A DNA stretch of 64,000 nucleotides from Enterococcus casseliflavus NBRC 100478 (lineage in GTDB: Bacteria; Bacillota; Bacilli; Lactobacillales; Enterococcaceae). The stretch's first letter is position 1. The number at the start of each line of letters is the position of its first letter. Below, piece after piece: positions 17,619 to 26,770 of this stretch. The stretch covers positions 158,872-222,871 of the forward strand of contig NZ_BCPT01000004.1 in assembly GCF_001544095.1 (NCBI RefSeq), given 5' to 3'. The notes beneath the pieces were generated by a model. That model did not search any database and was not told where the DNA came from. It saw nothing but the letters and a program-made list of their open reading frames with translations. The position numbers were made by a program, and so were the translations under genes.

Positions 17619-17690
17619 GGATTGTTACTGTTCGGCAGGCAAAACCAGAATTGACCGTAGCGCGCTAATGGGGAGATTCTAGGTTTTTTT
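17619..17690 (+). promoter_or_regulatory. RAT antiterminator and overlapping terminator upstream of licT
   Basis: GGATTGTTACTG followed by GGCAGGCAAAACC (17619-17646) is close to the ribonucleic antiterminator bound by LicT/BglG proteins. Its 3' end overlaps the 5' arm of a terminator (arms about 17643-17651 and 17676-17685) ending in seven T residues. Binding of active LicT should stabilise the RAT and block the terminator, giving autogenous control. Confidence 0.92.
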
Positions 17691-17711
17691 ATTTTGGAGT
17701 GAGGGAAAGCG

Positions 17712-18554
17712 ATGATTATTGGAAAAATTTTAAATAATAATGTCGTCATCTCGACCAATGATGCCGGTCAGGAAGTGATCTATATGGGTCGCGGCATTGC
17801 GTTTAAGAAAAAAGTCGGCGATCCAGTGGATGAAGCCTTTGTCGAAAAAGAATTTGTGTTAAAGGATACCTTTACCGCAAATCAGTTTCAGCAATTGTTT
17901 TCAGACATTCCTGTGGAAGAAGTCGAAGCCGTCAAGCAAGTGGTGGATGATGCAGAAGCGTCCTTGGGGATCGAGCTGTCGCCAAATATTTATTTGACAC
18001 TGACCGACCATATCCATTATGCGCTGGTTCGGGCACGTGAAGGCATTGAGCTGCCGAATCCATTGTTGTTTGAGACCCGCAAATTTTATCCGAAAGAGTA
18101 TGCGGTTGCAGCAGATGCCGTTGCTTATTTTGAAAAAGTCTTCGGGATTTCATTGCCGGAATCGGAAATTGGCTTTATCGCCTTTCATATCGTCAATAGC
18201 GAACAAGCCAATGGTACGATGGAAACCACGATGCAAGCGGTAGAGATCGTTCGTGACGTACTGGCGATCATCAGTCGTTTTTATGGACGAGTCTTTAACC
18301 TAGATTCCTTGAACTATCAACGGATCACCACGCATTTACAGTATTTTGCGCAGCGCTATTTAAGCGATGAACTTTCGGGGGAAAAAGATGAATTTTTATT
18401 TGCCCTTGTGCAATCGAAGTACCCTAAAGCGTTTCAAACGGTCCAACGGATCAACGAGTACTTGATCAAAACCTACGACAAATCGATCGGTGAATCAGAA
18501 ATGATCTACTTAACGATCCACATCGAACGTGTCGTCAATGATCAAACCAATTAA
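17712..18554 (+). CDS. licT: BglG/LicT-family transcriptional antiterminator
   Basis: A 280-residue protein: RNA-binding CAT domain (1-55, beginning MIIGKILNNNVV), then two PTS regulation domains. The regulatory histidines His100, His159, His208 and His270 fall almost exactly where B. subtilis LicT has them (100, 159, 207, 269), so dual control by EII (inhibition) and HPr (activation) is expected. It controls itself and bglP through two RAT sites. Site GGAGTGAGGG precedes the ATG. Confidence 0.96.
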   Translation: MIIGKILNNNVVISTNDAGQEVIYMGRGIAFKKKVGDPVDEAFVEKEFVLKDTFTANQFQQLFSDIPVEEVEAVKQVVDDAEASLGIELSPNIYLTLTDHIHYALVRAREGIELPNPLLFETRKFYPKEYAVAADAVAYFEKVFGISLPESEIGFIAFHIVNSEQANGTMETTMQAVEIVRDVLAIISRFYGRVFNLDSLNYQRITTHLQYFAQRYLSDELSGEKDEFLFALVQSKYPKAFQTVQRINEYLIKTYDKSIGESEMIYLTIHIERVVNDQTN

Positions 18555-18569
18555 CATTCAATCATTAAC

Positions 18570-18669
18570 GGATTGTTACTGTCAGGCAGGCAATACCCAG
18601 ATTGAAAAGACAACAGTCAGCGAGGAAAAGACTCGTTGGACGGTCGTTTTTTCAATCTGGGTTTTTTTA
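18570..18669 (+). promoter_or_regulatory. Second RAT and terminator between licT and bglP
   Basis: GGATTGTTACTG then GGCAGGCAATACCC (18570-18597) is the second RAT. It overlaps the 5' arm of a strong terminator: CCCAGATTGAAAA (18596-18608) pairs with TTTTTCAATCTGGG (ending 18661), followed by seven T residues. PTS gene expression thus has its own antitermination gate. Confidence 0.93.
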
Positions 18670-18691
18670 TTAAAAAAGGAGTGTTGAAAAA

Positions 18692-20563
18692 ATGAGTTCA
18701 AATAAAGAAATTGCAGTTCGCGTCCTCGATGCGGTGGGCGGCAAAGAAAATGTCAACAGCGTGGTGCATTGTGCGACCCGCTTGCGTTTCAAATTAAAAG
18801 ATGAGAACAAAGCGGATACGGCACGCTTGAATCAAGACGACGACGTGATCCAAGTCGTTCAAAGCGGCGGACAATACCAAGTGGTGATCGGCAGTCATGT
18901 CAGCGACGTTTACCGTGAATTGAATGGAGTAGCGAACTTCGATGGCGAAGCAGACAGCAAAGGCGACAAAGGCAACCTCTTGAATCAACTGGTGGATATT
19001 ATTTCGTCGATTTTTACGCCATTTTTAGGCGCAATGGCAGGTGCCGGGGTCTTAAAAGGATTCTTGACGCTGGCAGTCACCTTGAATTGGCTGGCAGCTG
19101 ATTCTGGGGTCTACACCGTATTGTATGCGATTGCTGATGGGTTATTTACCTATTTACCAGTGATGTTGGCTTTTACTGCAGCGAAGAAGTTTCGTACCAA
19201 TGAATTTCTAGCGGTTTCCTTAGCGATGGCATTGGTTCATCCAAATATTACCGCTTTGGCTGGACAAACCTTGAGTTTCTTAGGCCTCCCTGTCATTATT
19301 GGTGCGAGTGCTTATACGTCTTCCGTCATTCCGATTATTTTAGCGGTCTTTTTACAAAGTTATGTGGAGCGTTTCTTTAAAAAAGTCATTCCTAGCTTCT
19401 TACAGATCATCTGCGTGCCTTTAGCGGTCTTCTTGATCATGGCGCCGTTGACCTTTATTGTCGTCGGTCCACTAGGAACGATTTTAGGAAACTTGTTAGG
19501 TAGTGCTTACGACAGCATTTACCACTTCAGCCCACTGATCGCTGGCGCTGTCATGGGTGGTTTATGGCAAGTCTTTGTGATGTTTGGCATGCACTGGGGC
19601 TTTGTACCGATCATGATGTTGAATCTCAGTCAAACCGGTGTCGATACCATGGTGCCGATGCTGTTGCCAGCTGTCCTTTCTCAAGGGGGTGCAGCGCTAG
19701 CAGTGTTCTTTATGACAAAAAATGTGAAATTGAAAGGGTTGGCCCTTTCTTCAACGATCACCTCAATTTTTGGGATCACAGAACCGACGGTGTATGGGGT
19801 AACCTTGCCATTGAAAAAACCATTTATCGCCGCGTGTATCAGTGGTGCCATCGGGGGAGCCTTCATCGGCTTCAGCCAAGTCGAAAACTATACCTTTGGG
19901 TTAGTCAGCTTACTAAGTCTGCCTTCCTTTATCCCACAAGATACGAAAGATCTAAGTGGTCTGATCGCCGCTTCGATCGGAACGGCTATCGCTTTTGGCG
20001 CCGCGTTTGTCTTGACCTTCTTCTTACGTTTTGAAGATCAGCCAGCAACCGATGCCAGTGCAGCACCAGCAAAAGAGCCAGTTACACCCACCGATAGTTC
20101 GTCTAAAGAACGTGTGATCCTCAGCAGTCCGTTAGAAGGCAAAGTGGTTCCCTTAGCAGAAGTCAAAGACCAAGTCTTTTCTTCTGGTGCATTAGGAAAA
20201 GGTATCGCTATCGAACCAACTGTCGGGGCTTTATATGCGCCAGCAGATGGCACCATCACGACGCTCTTTCCTACCGGCCATGCCGTTGGTTTGACCACCA
20301 CGGATGGAGCCGAAGTTCTGATGCATATTGGTATGGATACTGTGGAACTAGACGGCAAAGGCTTTGAGGTCTTTGTTAAACAAGACGATCAAGTCAAACG
20401 CGGCGATTTGTTAGTGAAGTTTGATCTAGATACGATCAAAGCAGCTGGCTTATCCACGATCACACCGATCGTTGTGACGAACACCCCCCAATATTTAGAT
20501 GTGATGGATATGAACCAAACCGATGTCTTGCAAGGAGAAGACTTCTTAGCCATCGTGAAATAA
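18692..20563 (+). CDS. bglP: Beta-glucoside-type PTS enzyme EIIBCA
   Basis: A 623-residue three-domain permease: IIB with the phosphorylated Cys27 in VVHCATRLRF, a IIC membrane domain (about 105-455) including FGITEPTVYGVTLP, and a C-terminal glucose-family IIA domain (about 480-623) with GKGIAIEP and the active-site His in VLMHIGMDT. It imports and phosphorylates a beta-glucoside such as salicin or arbutin. No phospho-beta-glucosidase gene follows; a terminator comes at once. Site AAAAAGGAG upstream. Confidence 0.95.
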   Translation: MSSNKEIAVRVLDAVGGKENVNSVVHCATRLRFKLKDENKADTARLNQDDDVIQVVQSGGQYQVVIGSHVSDVYRELNGVANFDGEADSKGDKGNLLNQLVDIISSIFTPFLGAMAGAGVLKGFLTLAVTLNWLAADSGVYTVLYAIADGLFTYLPVMLAFTAAKKFRTNEFLAVSLAMALVHPNITALAGQTLSFLGLPVIIGASAYTSSVIPIILAVFLQSYVERFFKKVIPSFLQIICVPLAVFLIMAPLTFIVVGPLGTILGNLLGSAYDSIYHFSPLIAGAVMGGLWQVFVMFGMHWGFVPIMMLNLSQTGVDTMVPMLLPAVLSQGGAALAVFFMTKNVKLKGLALSSTITSIFGITEPTVYGVTLPLKKPFIAACISGAIGGAFIGFSQVENYTFGLVSLLSLPSFIPQDTKDLSGLIAASIGTAIAFGAAFVLTFFLRFEDQPATDASAAPAKEPVTPTDSSSKERVILSSPLEGKVVPLAEVKDQVFSSGALGKGIAIEPTVGALYAPADGTITTLFPTGHAVGLTTTDGAEVLMHIGMDTVELDGKGFEVFVKQDDQVKRGDLLVKFDLDTIKAAGLSTITPIVVTNTPQYLDVMDMNQTDVLQGEDFLAIVK

Positions 20564-20571
20564 GCAAAAAA

Positions 20572-20613
20572 AACCCGATCCTCGACTGAATATCAGCAAG
20601 GATCGGGTTTTTT
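20572..20613 (+). terminator. Terminator of licT-bglP
   Basis: AACCCGATCCT (20572-20582) pairs with AGGATCGGGTT (20599-20609), with T runs on both strands. Confidence 0.92.
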
Positions 20614-20750
20614 GTAAGAAAATAAGGCGCAGTTGCCCTTCTCGCTTGCCTGACACGGTAGCAAACGCTTGTCACAGCGCGAGTTAAGGGCAAGACCAAC
20701 ATCAGGAACGCCTGCTCAGGGAAAACCCGAACATTCTTGGGGACTGCTCC

Positions 20751-21422
20751 TTACACATGGCTTAAATTTTCGGCAAGCGACTCTAAAGCGGGGAAATCGA
20801 GAATCGCATAGCCCTGTTTTTGTTTTTCGATCAGCTTGTCTTCCCGAAAGCTGGTAAAGGTTCGCAGCAGGTGGCGATAGCTGACATTCAAGATCGCGGC
20901 ACAGGTGGTCAACTGAAAGGAAAAGTGTTGATTTTCTTGATGCGCAAGAATAAATTTGGCCAACCGTGTCTCTACAGGTTCCGTCAATGAATTCGCTAAG
21001 TTGATCCCCGAATTCAAGCGGGAACTTAGCAACTGACAGATGGTTTGCAAAAAGCGGACGTCTTGTTGCAAGGTGTTGCGGTAGCGATTCAAAGGGATGC
21101 AGACGCAGACGCAAGCAGAAGCGGCTTTGACACTGCTTTTCGGCAAGAGTTCCCACAAAGAGGAAGCTTCCCCTAAAGGTGCAGCCGGCTTAGCGTAATC
21201 AATACAAATCGTTTGGGTATCCGAAGAGAAGGAGTAGACCATCACGGTTCCTTCTACGAGAAAATACAAGTATTCAGAAGGCGTGCCCGTTCGAATCAGG
21301 TGCTCTTCTTTTTCAAAGGAATGCAAAGTGGCCATCGCTAACAAATCATTGTCCATATAAGATTGCAGATCGTATGTGTCAATGTAATTACTGAGGCGTG
21401 CGGTATCATCGATTTTTTTCAT
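20751..21422 (-). CDS. Crp/Fnr-family regulator (YeiL-like)
   Basis: A 223-residue protein with an N-terminal cyclic-nucleotide-binding-type jelly roll (EEHLIRTGTPSEYLYFLVEG, about 39-58) and a C-terminal helix-turn-helix (FQLTTCAAILNVSYRHLLRT, about 169-188). A cluster of cysteines in ASACVCVCIPL may be redox or metal related, but they are not arranged like the Fnr iron-sulfur ligands. Minus-strand promoter TTGAGT-17-TATACT at 21483-21455 and site AGGAGTGG support the start. It is divergent from the phosphonate-type operon and may control it; that link is inference. Confidence 0.85.
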   Translation of the reverse strand: MKKIDDTARLSNYIDTYDLQSYMDNDLLAMATLHSFEKEEHLIRTGTPSEYLYFLVEGTVMVYSFSSDTQTICIDYAKPAAPLGEASSLWELLPKSSVKAASACVCVCIPLNRYRNTLQQDVRFLQTICQLLSSRLNSGINLANSLTEPVETRLAKFILAHQENQHFSFQLTTCAAILNVSYRHLLRTFTSFREDKLIEKQKQGYAILDFPALESLAENLSHV

Positions 21423-21618
21423 GGGAATCAGCCACTCCTGAATGGTTTTCTTTAAGTATAGCTTAGTTCCCCTTTTGACTCAACACGAACGATAAATAAA
21501 AACTAATGTAAATTGTATGTAAAAATAAGGTAAAATAGGACATGTGTCACTTCATTTTGACGGGATACTTGGTATGATTTGAATGTAAGAATGCTTCAAA
21601 CCATTAGGAGGAGAAAAA
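21423..21618. promoter_or_regulatory. Divergent promoter region, Crp-like gene / phosphonate operon
   Basis: The minus-strand promoter is clear (TTGAGT 21483-21478, TATACT 21460-21455). For the plus strand, TATGAT near 21573 and TAAAAT near 21532 are candidate -10 elements without good -35 partners, which would fit activator dependence. AGGAGGAGA precedes the plus-strand start. Confidence 0.5.
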
Positions 21619-22551
21619 ATGCCATTGAAACGAATTGTTAAAGGAATGTTAGGAATTGCGTTAGTTGCCGCATTGACCGGCTGTGGGAATGGGAGCAGCA
21701 GCAGCGACAGCAGTGCCGCAGCCGAAAAAGAAAAGCTGGTGGTACAATTCGTACCGACCAATAATGACGGCTCGATGCAAGCCAAAGCAAAACCGTTTGC
21801 TGAGTATTTATCAAAAAAATTAGACCGTGAAGTAGAAGTAACGTTAGCAACGGATTATTCGACGATCGTAGAAGCTATGGCTTCTGGACAAGTTGATTTA
21901 GGGATCATGCCGCCAGCCGCTTATGTTCAAGCCAAAGACATGGATGCAGCTGAAGCGATTTTGACTTCTCAATTAGGTGCTTATGATCCAGAGACGGGCT
22001 TGCCATTAGAAGGGGAAAAAACCAATACCTTCAAAGGGGAGATCTTGGTCCGTGCGGATAGCGACATGACAGAATTGACGGACTTAAAAGGGAAAAAAAT
22101 CGCTACATTGAGTCCAAACTCTGCTAGCGGCTATATTTACCCAGTTGCCGAGTTGAAAGATGCAGGAGTTGATCCAACGACGGATGCTACATTAACGACC
22201 GTGAATGATATTCCAAGTGAGATCACTGCAGTCTTGAATGGTCAGATGGACGCCGCCTTTGTGTTCCAAGGGGCACGAAATGTCTTTGCGTCAAGCTTCC
22301 CAGACAACGACTTATTCAAAGACCTAAAAGTCCTTTACTTGACCGAAGGGGATATTCCAAATGACGCCATTGCCGTCCAACCATCAATGGATGCTGAACT
22401 AAAAGAGCAGATCAAAGAAGTGTTCTTGAACATGGCAGATGATGAAGAGGGTGCCGAAGCAATGAGCTTGTGGGGACACCAAGGGTATGAAGAAGCAGCA
22501 GATTCTGCTTACGATACCATTCGCGATTATACACAACGAGCAGCAGAGTAA
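21619..22551 (+). CDS. phnD: Phosphonate/phosphite-type ABC substrate-binding lipoprotein
   Basis: A 310-residue lipoprotein with lipobox LTGC (Cys about 22) and a low-complexity GNGSSSSDSSAA linker. The mature protein shows PhnD family features: VQFVPTNNDGSMQAKAKPFA, a VDLGIMPPAAYVQA loop, and SPNSASGYIYPVAELKDAG, where the Ser-rich turn binds the phosphonate oxyanion. Phosphate, phosphite, alkylphosphonate or a phosphodiester ligand are all possible. First gene of phnD-C-E-E and a phosphoesterase. Confidence 0.9.
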   Translation: MPLKRIVKGMLGIALVAALTGCGNGSSSSDSSAAAEKEKLVVQFVPTNNDGSMQAKAKPFAEYLSKKLDREVEVTLATDYSTIVEAMASGQVDLGIMPPAAYVQAKDMDAAEAILTSQLGAYDPETGLPLEGEKTNTFKGEILVRADSDMTELTDLKGKKIATLSPNSASGYIYPVAELKDAGVDPTTDATLTTVNDIPSEITAVLNGQMDAAFVFQGARNVFASSFPDNDLFKDLKVLYLTEGDIPNDAIAVQPSMDAELKEQIKEVFLNMADDEEGAEAMSLWGHQGYEEAADSAYDTIRDYTQRAAE

Positions 22552-22711
22552 AAAATCAGGGATTGCGGTAGAAGGATAACGGGACACGGAGATGTGCAGC
22601 GATTTACTAGGGGAATAGGTGGAATACGCAGTACCAGTGCATTTTTTAGTGAGATAGACCGTGACCGATTGGGGAAACTTTGCCGCGGTCCCTACATAAT
22701 GGAGAAAACAG
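22552..22711 (+). other. Intergenic phnD-phnC with hairpin
   Basis: An unusually long gap (160 bases) inside an otherwise tight operon. GACCG (22657-22661) pairs with CGGTC (22686-22690), extended by one G-U and one G-C pair. No U-run follows, so this is not a clear terminator. It could tune the ratio of binding protein to ATPase; that is inference. Confidence 0.35.
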
Positions 22712-23503
22712 ATGATAACTTTTGAGAATGTATCCAAAGTCTACCCAAATGGGGTCAAAGGATTACAGAACATAGATGTAACGATTGAGCAAGGTGAATT
22801 TGTGGCCATCATTGGCTTGAGCGGTGCTGGTAAGAGTACCTTTTTGCGCTCGATCAATCGCTTAGTGCCAATCACTGAAGGAGATATCCGAGTAGACGGC
22901 AAATCAGTCACGAAAGCCAATAAAAAAGAATTGCGCTTGATTCGTCGACAAATCGGATTGATCTCGCAAAGCTTCAATTTGGTCAAACGCAGTACCGTTC
23001 AAAAAAATGTTTTGTCTGGGCGTTTGGGGTATTACGGGACCTGGAAAAGTATTTTAGGGTTGTTTACGAAAGAAGACTACGAAAGAACGAAAGAAGCGCT
23101 AGCGACTGTCGGCTTGTCAGACAAACTGCAAACGAGAAGTGACCAGTTGAGTGGTGGGCAACAGCAGCGGGTATCCATCGCCCGTGCCTTGGTCCAACAA
23201 GCGCCGGTGATTTTAGCAGATGAACCCGTGGCATCACTAGATCCCATCACGACAGAGAAAGTGATGGAGGATCTGAAGAAGATCAATCAAGAAATGGGCA
23301 AAACGATTGTCATCAATCTGCATTCGATTCCCTTGGCTCGTCAGTATGCGACAAGGATCATTGCCTTAAAAGCAGGTGCGATCGTTTTTGACGGCAACGC
23401 AGCCGCTTTGACAGATCAGCGTTTAGAACAAATCTATGGCAAAGCAATTTTTGAAGAAAAGGCAGGAGAAATCGATGAAACTGAAAGAAACAGTTCATTT
23501 TAA
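22712..23503 (+). CDS. phnC: Phosphonate ABC transporter ATP-binding protein
   Basis: A 263-residue ATPase: Walker [11 protein letters not shown]-loop [12 protein letters not shown], signature LSGGQQQR, Walker [15 protein letters not shown] and the switch His in [26 protein letters not shown] is typical of PhnC. Its end overlaps phnE by 29 bases. It powers import through the two PhnE permeases. Confidence 0.94.
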   Translation: MITFENVSKVYPNGVKGLQNIDVTIEQGEFVAIIGLSGAGKSTFLRSINRLVPITEGDIRVDGKSVTKANKKELRLIRRQIGLISQSFNLVKRSTVQKNVLSGRLGYYGTWKSILGLFTKEDYERTKEALATVGLSDKLQTRSDQLSGGQQQRVSIARALVQQAPVILADEPVASLDPITTEKVMEDLKKINQEMGKTIVINLHSIPLARQYATRIIALKAGAIVFDGNAAALTDQRLEQIYGKAIFEEKAGEIDETERNSSF

Positions 23504-24254
23504 TTGGTACAAACACCTGCTGCTGGTTCTTTTATTGCTGCTCTTTTTTCAAAGCAGTGCCTGGATCACAGGGGCTGATTTTGCCCAAGTGTGGTCGAAT
23601 CGCAGCCAGATGACGGCTTTCATGGCTCGCTTTTTGCACCCAGACTTTAGTTATCTACCGCAACTGATGATGCCCTTGATCAAGACATTGCAGATGTCCT
23701 TTTTAGGCACCGTTTTAGGAGTAGTCGCAGCGATACCGGTGAGTCTGTTGGCGACAACAGTCGTGACAGAAAGCCGTTGGGTCTCGGTGCCGATGCGTTT
23801 TCTCTTAGGGCTGGTGCGGACGATCCCCAATCTATTGTTGGCGGCATTGTTCGTAGCGATTTTTGGGATCGGTGAAGCCACTGGTGTTTTGACCATCGCG
23901 GTCTTTACCTTTGGTATGGTTTCACAGCTGATGTTTCAAGCGATCGAAACCATTGATTTTGCGCCGATCGAAGCAGCAGCAGCGGTAGGAGCGAATAAAT
24001 TTCAAGTGACCGTTTGGGCGATCATTCCCCAAGTCATCAGCCAGTTTGCCAGCTATACTTTTTATGCCTTTGAAGTCAATGTTCGAGCTTCGACGGTGTT
24101 AGGGTATGTTGGTGCCGGCGGGATCGGGGTCATCTTGAACGCCTCATTGGCATTGTTGAATTATGAGCGGGTCTCGATCATTATCTTGACGATTTTGCTG
24201 ACGGTAGCGATCGTTGATTTTCTCAGTGAGCGGGTAAGGAGGTCTTTCCTATGA
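23475..24254 (+). CDS. phnE: Phosphonate ABC transporter permease 1
   Basis: A 259-residue inner-membrane protein with about six helices. The coupling-helix region [20 protein letters not shown] and the later [16 protein letters not shown] are characteristic of PhnE. The ATG at 23475, with GGCAGGAG upstream, lies inside the end of phnC; a longer frame from 23436 is less likely. Pairs with the next gene as a heterodimer. Confidence 0.92.
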   Translation: MKLKETVHFNWYKHLLLVLLLLLFFQSSAWITGADFAQVWSNRSQMTAFMARFLHPDFSYLPQLMMPLIKTLQMSFLGTVLGVVAAIPVSLLATTVVTESRWVSVPMRFLLGLVRTIPNLLLAALFVAIFGIGEATGVLTIAVFTFGMVSQLMFQAIETIDFAPIEAAAAVGANKFQVTVWAIIPQVISQFASYTFYAFEVNVRASTVLGYVGAGGIGVILNASLALLNYERVSIIILTILLTVAIVDFLSERVRRSFL

Positions 24255-25033
24255 TGATCAGAGAAGTGAAGAAAACGACTTGGCTGTTATGGGGACTCTT
24301 TGCTATCTTACTGGCATTATCTGCAGCGACGCTGGATTATTCCGGATTGAGTACTTTTTCCTTAGCGATGGGAAGAGATGTCCTGCAAGGGTTGAGTCAG
24401 CCAGACTGGTCTTTCTTTTACGACGGTAGCGGGGAGGATCTGTGGAGCTTATTGTTACTGACGATCGGGATCGCTTGTCTAGGAACGATGATCGCAACAG
24501 TCTGCGCGATACCGGTGACCTTGCTGAGTGCCGCCAACCTATGGTCTTCTGCACCGTGGGTCGCAAAAATCGGCAAAATGATCTGCAATATCTTGCGGGC
24601 ATTTCCCGAGCTGGTTTATGCGATTATTTTTGTCCGTGTGGTAGGTCCAGGACCTTTTGCTGGAGTTATGGCGATCGGTGTCCACCAGATCGGTATGCTG
24701 GGCAAGTTGTTTACCGAAGAAATGGAAGCCATGGATGAGCGCTTGACGGAAGAGATGCAAGCCGTCGGTGCCAACTTTTGGCAGACGATGTTTTTCGTGC
24801 GGGTCCCTTACTTAGCGCCTATCTATAGTTCCTTTGCACTGAATCATTTTGAAATTGCGGTCCGCAGTGCGGCAACGTTAGGGTTAGTCGGTGCTGGCGG
24901 GATCGGTGCACCATTGATTTTTGCTATTCAAACCAGAACCTGGAGCAAGGTAAGTATTATTTTGTTGGGCGTCGTTGTGACCGTCTTCTTATTAGACCAG
25001 TTGACTGGAATCATCAGAAAGAAATTGAGATAA
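24251..25033 (+). CDS. phnE2: Phosphonate ABC transporter permease 2
   Basis: A 260-residue second PhnE-type permease, starting in the ATGA overlap with permease 1 and preceded by AAGGAGG. It has MDERLTEEMQAVGANFWQTM as coupling helix and VRSAATLGLVGAGGIGAPL near the C terminus. The sequence is diverged from permease 1, so a heterodimeric channel is likely. Confidence 0.92.
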   Translation: MMIREVKKTTWLLWGLFAILLALSAATLDYSGLSTFSLAMGRDVLQGLSQPDWSFFYDGSGEDLWSLLLLTIGIACLGTMIATVCAIPVTLLSAANLWSSAPWVAKIGKMICNILRAFPELVYAIIFVRVVGPGPFAGVMAIGVHQIGMLGKLFTEEMEAMDERLTEEMQAVGANFWQTMFFVRVPYLAPIYSSFALNHFEIAVRSAATLGLVGAGGIGAPLIFAIQTRTWSKVSIILLGVVVTVFLLDQLTGIIRKKLR

Positions 25034-25037
25034 ACCT

Positions 25038-25850
25038 ATGAATGTATTGCATATATCAGATATCCATTTTCGAGAAAGTTACCTGCCTTGTGAAGAAGGG
25101 TATCAAGGAATGCTGGCAGCTATGCAAAATCCCTTGATTCCTCTTGAAGAGTGTATCCAAGATGCCAAGGCGCGAGTAGCGATCGATTTGGTGGTGATCA
25201 GTGGCGATTTGACCGAAGATGGCGCGCCTGCCGATTATGCCTCTTTGAAGCGATATTTAGAAAAAGCCTTTGGCTCAGTGCCCATCGTAGTAACGCTAGG
25301 TAATCATGATATCAAACGGCATTTTCGCCAAGGCTGGCAAGGCAAGTCAGTAGAAACCGCCAGTGATACACCTTTTAATCAAGTCTATGAAACGGAGACA
25401 TTGGCGATCGTGACTTTCGATAATTCCTGCTATGGCTATGCCAACGGTATCGTGGATGAGCGACAGTTTGAATGGCTGCAAGCCACGCTGGCGCAGCTCA
25501 AAGAGAAAAAGATCGTTTTTGTGACGCACCATCATTTGTTGCCCGACCAAGCAAGCACGCCGGCATGGGCCGGTGCCAATCGTTTGGTGGCATTATTGCA
25601 GCAGTATCAAATCTCTTGTATTCTCAGTGGACATACCCATCATGCGTTTACGGGAACGATCGCAGGGATTCCTTACTATACTGTGGCAAGTATGTCGTTT
25701 GTCGGGGAAGATGAAGGCGATGGGATGGTCCGTTTTGAAGAACGCTATGGATACAATTTGTATCGTTTTGAGGAAGGTGCATTGGTTCATCAATCCTCAG
25801 AAAACTATCGACCAAACCGTGTATTGATGCGGGTCAACATGCAAGGATAA
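25038..25850 (+). CDS. Calcineurin-like metallophosphoesterase in phosphonate operon
   Basis: A 270-residue phosphoesterase with the complete dimetal motif set: DIHF (Asp8, His10), VISGDLTEDG, TLGNHD, VTHHHLLP and SGHTHHAF. No signal peptide or membrane helix is seen, so it acts in the cytosol on something brought in. It begins four bases after phnE2 and is clearly in the same operon. The CpdA/GpdQ/PhnPP-like class includes cyclic nucleotide, glycerophosphodiester and phosphonate ester hydrolases. I infer that it releases phosphate or phosphonate from the imported ester; the substrate is not shown. Confidence 0.88.
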   Translation: MNVLHISDIHFRESYLPCEEGYQGMLAAMQNPLIPLEECIQDAKARVAIDLVVISGDLTEDGAPADYASLKRYLEKAFGSVPIVVTLGNHDIKRHFRQGWQGKSVETASDTPFNQVYETETLAIVTFDNSCYGYANGIVDERQFEWLQATLAQLKEKKIVFVTHHHLLPDQASTPAWAGANRLVALLQQYQISCILSGHTHHAFTGTIAGIPYYTVASMSFVGEDEGDGMVRFEERYGYNLYRFEEGALVHQSSENYRPNRVLMRVNMQG

Positions 25851-25855
25851 AAAAT

Positions 25856-25905
25856 AGACGTTCCGTCAACGCTGCACTTAGCAGCAGAAAAGGAACGTCT
25901 GTTTT
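25856..25905 (+). terminator. Terminator of the phosphonate-type operon
   Basis: AGACGTTCC (25856-25864) pairs with GGAACGTCT (25892-25900), followed by GTTTTTG; an inner GCTGC/GCAGC stem adds stability. Confidence 0.85.
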
Positions 25906-25919
25906 TGTGTGAAAAAGGC

Positions 25920-26405
25920 TTAGCCTTGATTGCCAAAGGTTTTGATAACTTCAATCGTGCCGTCGATATGGAAAAACAAGGTATAGTTCTCTTCGGTTTT
26001 GATACCGTCAAAGCGGCGAGCATAATACGTGACCGCGTCTTTGAAGGTTTGTGGGGGAACCCCTAAATAATCAGCGCATGCCGCCAATGTTTTGCAGCCT
26101 TCTTCAAAACAAGCGATGATATCATAGGGCGTGACCACGATCGCAGAACCAATGTCGCGGGCTTTGCGTTCTTGTTTGCGTTTTTCGTTGGTGTCTTGGG
26201 CGGTAATGTCGCCAGCACTGGTCAGATAATGACCGATTTCTTCACCGATGGTGCTCAAGAGGTCTTCTTGTGATTGGTCAGGGTTCAAGTAAATATGGTG
26301 ATCGATGTACAATCCTTGCTGACCATCAGGCATATTTTTATCGAAAATAAAGTGCAAGTCTGGGTAGGCGGCCATCAGTTCTTCTACTTTATCCATTTCC
26401 ATCAT
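25920..26405 (-). CDS. ImmA/IrrE-like metallopeptidase with XRE partner
   Basis: A 161-residue protein. The segment LLSTIGEEIGHYLTSAGDIT (about 49-68) matches the zinc region of the ImmA/IrrE family, with EEIGH where the canonical form is HExxH. This EE variant is common in phage-type members. The N-terminal half also has LYIDHHIYLNP, the usual strand before the helix. Known relatives cleave the neighbouring XRE repressor after a signal. It overlaps the XRE stop as ATGA, so the two are co-translated. Confidence 0.82.
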   Translation of the reverse strand: MMEMDKVEELMAAYPDLHFIFDKNMPDGQQGLYIDHHIYLNPDQSQEDLLSTIGEEIGHYLTSAGDITAQDTNEKRKQERKARDIGSAIVVTPYDIIACFEEGCKTLAACADYLGVPPQTFKDAVTYYARRFDGIKTEENYTLFFHIDGTIEVIKTFGNQG

Positions 26406-26734
26406 TCCTTTTGGGCGTGCCGCTGTTTTATAAATTCAATATAGCTGAGGATGTCTTCCATCTGCTCATCGGTGACGTCATCATCAATATGGGCCGCAAC
26501 GGTTTGAACTTTTGCAGAGGGTGGCGTGAAGCCTGCCGGGACTTGTCTGCCTAATAAAAAATCGGTGGATACTTGAAAAATCTCCGCGAGTTTGACGATG
26601 GTCTCGCCATCGGGTTCGTTACGATCATTTTCGAAATGCGAATACGCTGCGCGGGTGATCCCTAGCTGATCTGCGATCTGCTGTTGTGTTTGGTTGGTTC
26701 GTAGTCTGAGTGTTCTTAGCCGTTCGCCAAGCAT
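26402..26734 (-). CDS. XRE-family repressor of a phage-like switch
   Basis: A 110-residue protein with an N-terminal Cro/CI helix-turn-helix (LRTNQTQQQIADQLGITRAA, then YSHFENDRNEPD) and a short C-terminal tail ending in IEFIKQRHAQKE. Site AAAAGGAGG precedes the ATG. It should bind the four GATAY...RTATC dyads between it and the divergent gene at 26898. The C-terminal tail (residues 70-110) would be the target for the co-translated ImmA-like peptidase. Confidence 0.9.
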   Translation of the reverse strand: MLGERLRTLRLRTNQTQQQIADQLGITRAAYSHFENDRNEPDGETIVKLAEIFQVSTDFLLGRQVPAGFTPPSAKVQTVAAHIDDDVTDEQMEDILSYIEFIKQRHAQKE

Positions 26735-26770
26735 GAGTGATCGCCTCCTTTTTTGTAGTATAGCACGTTA

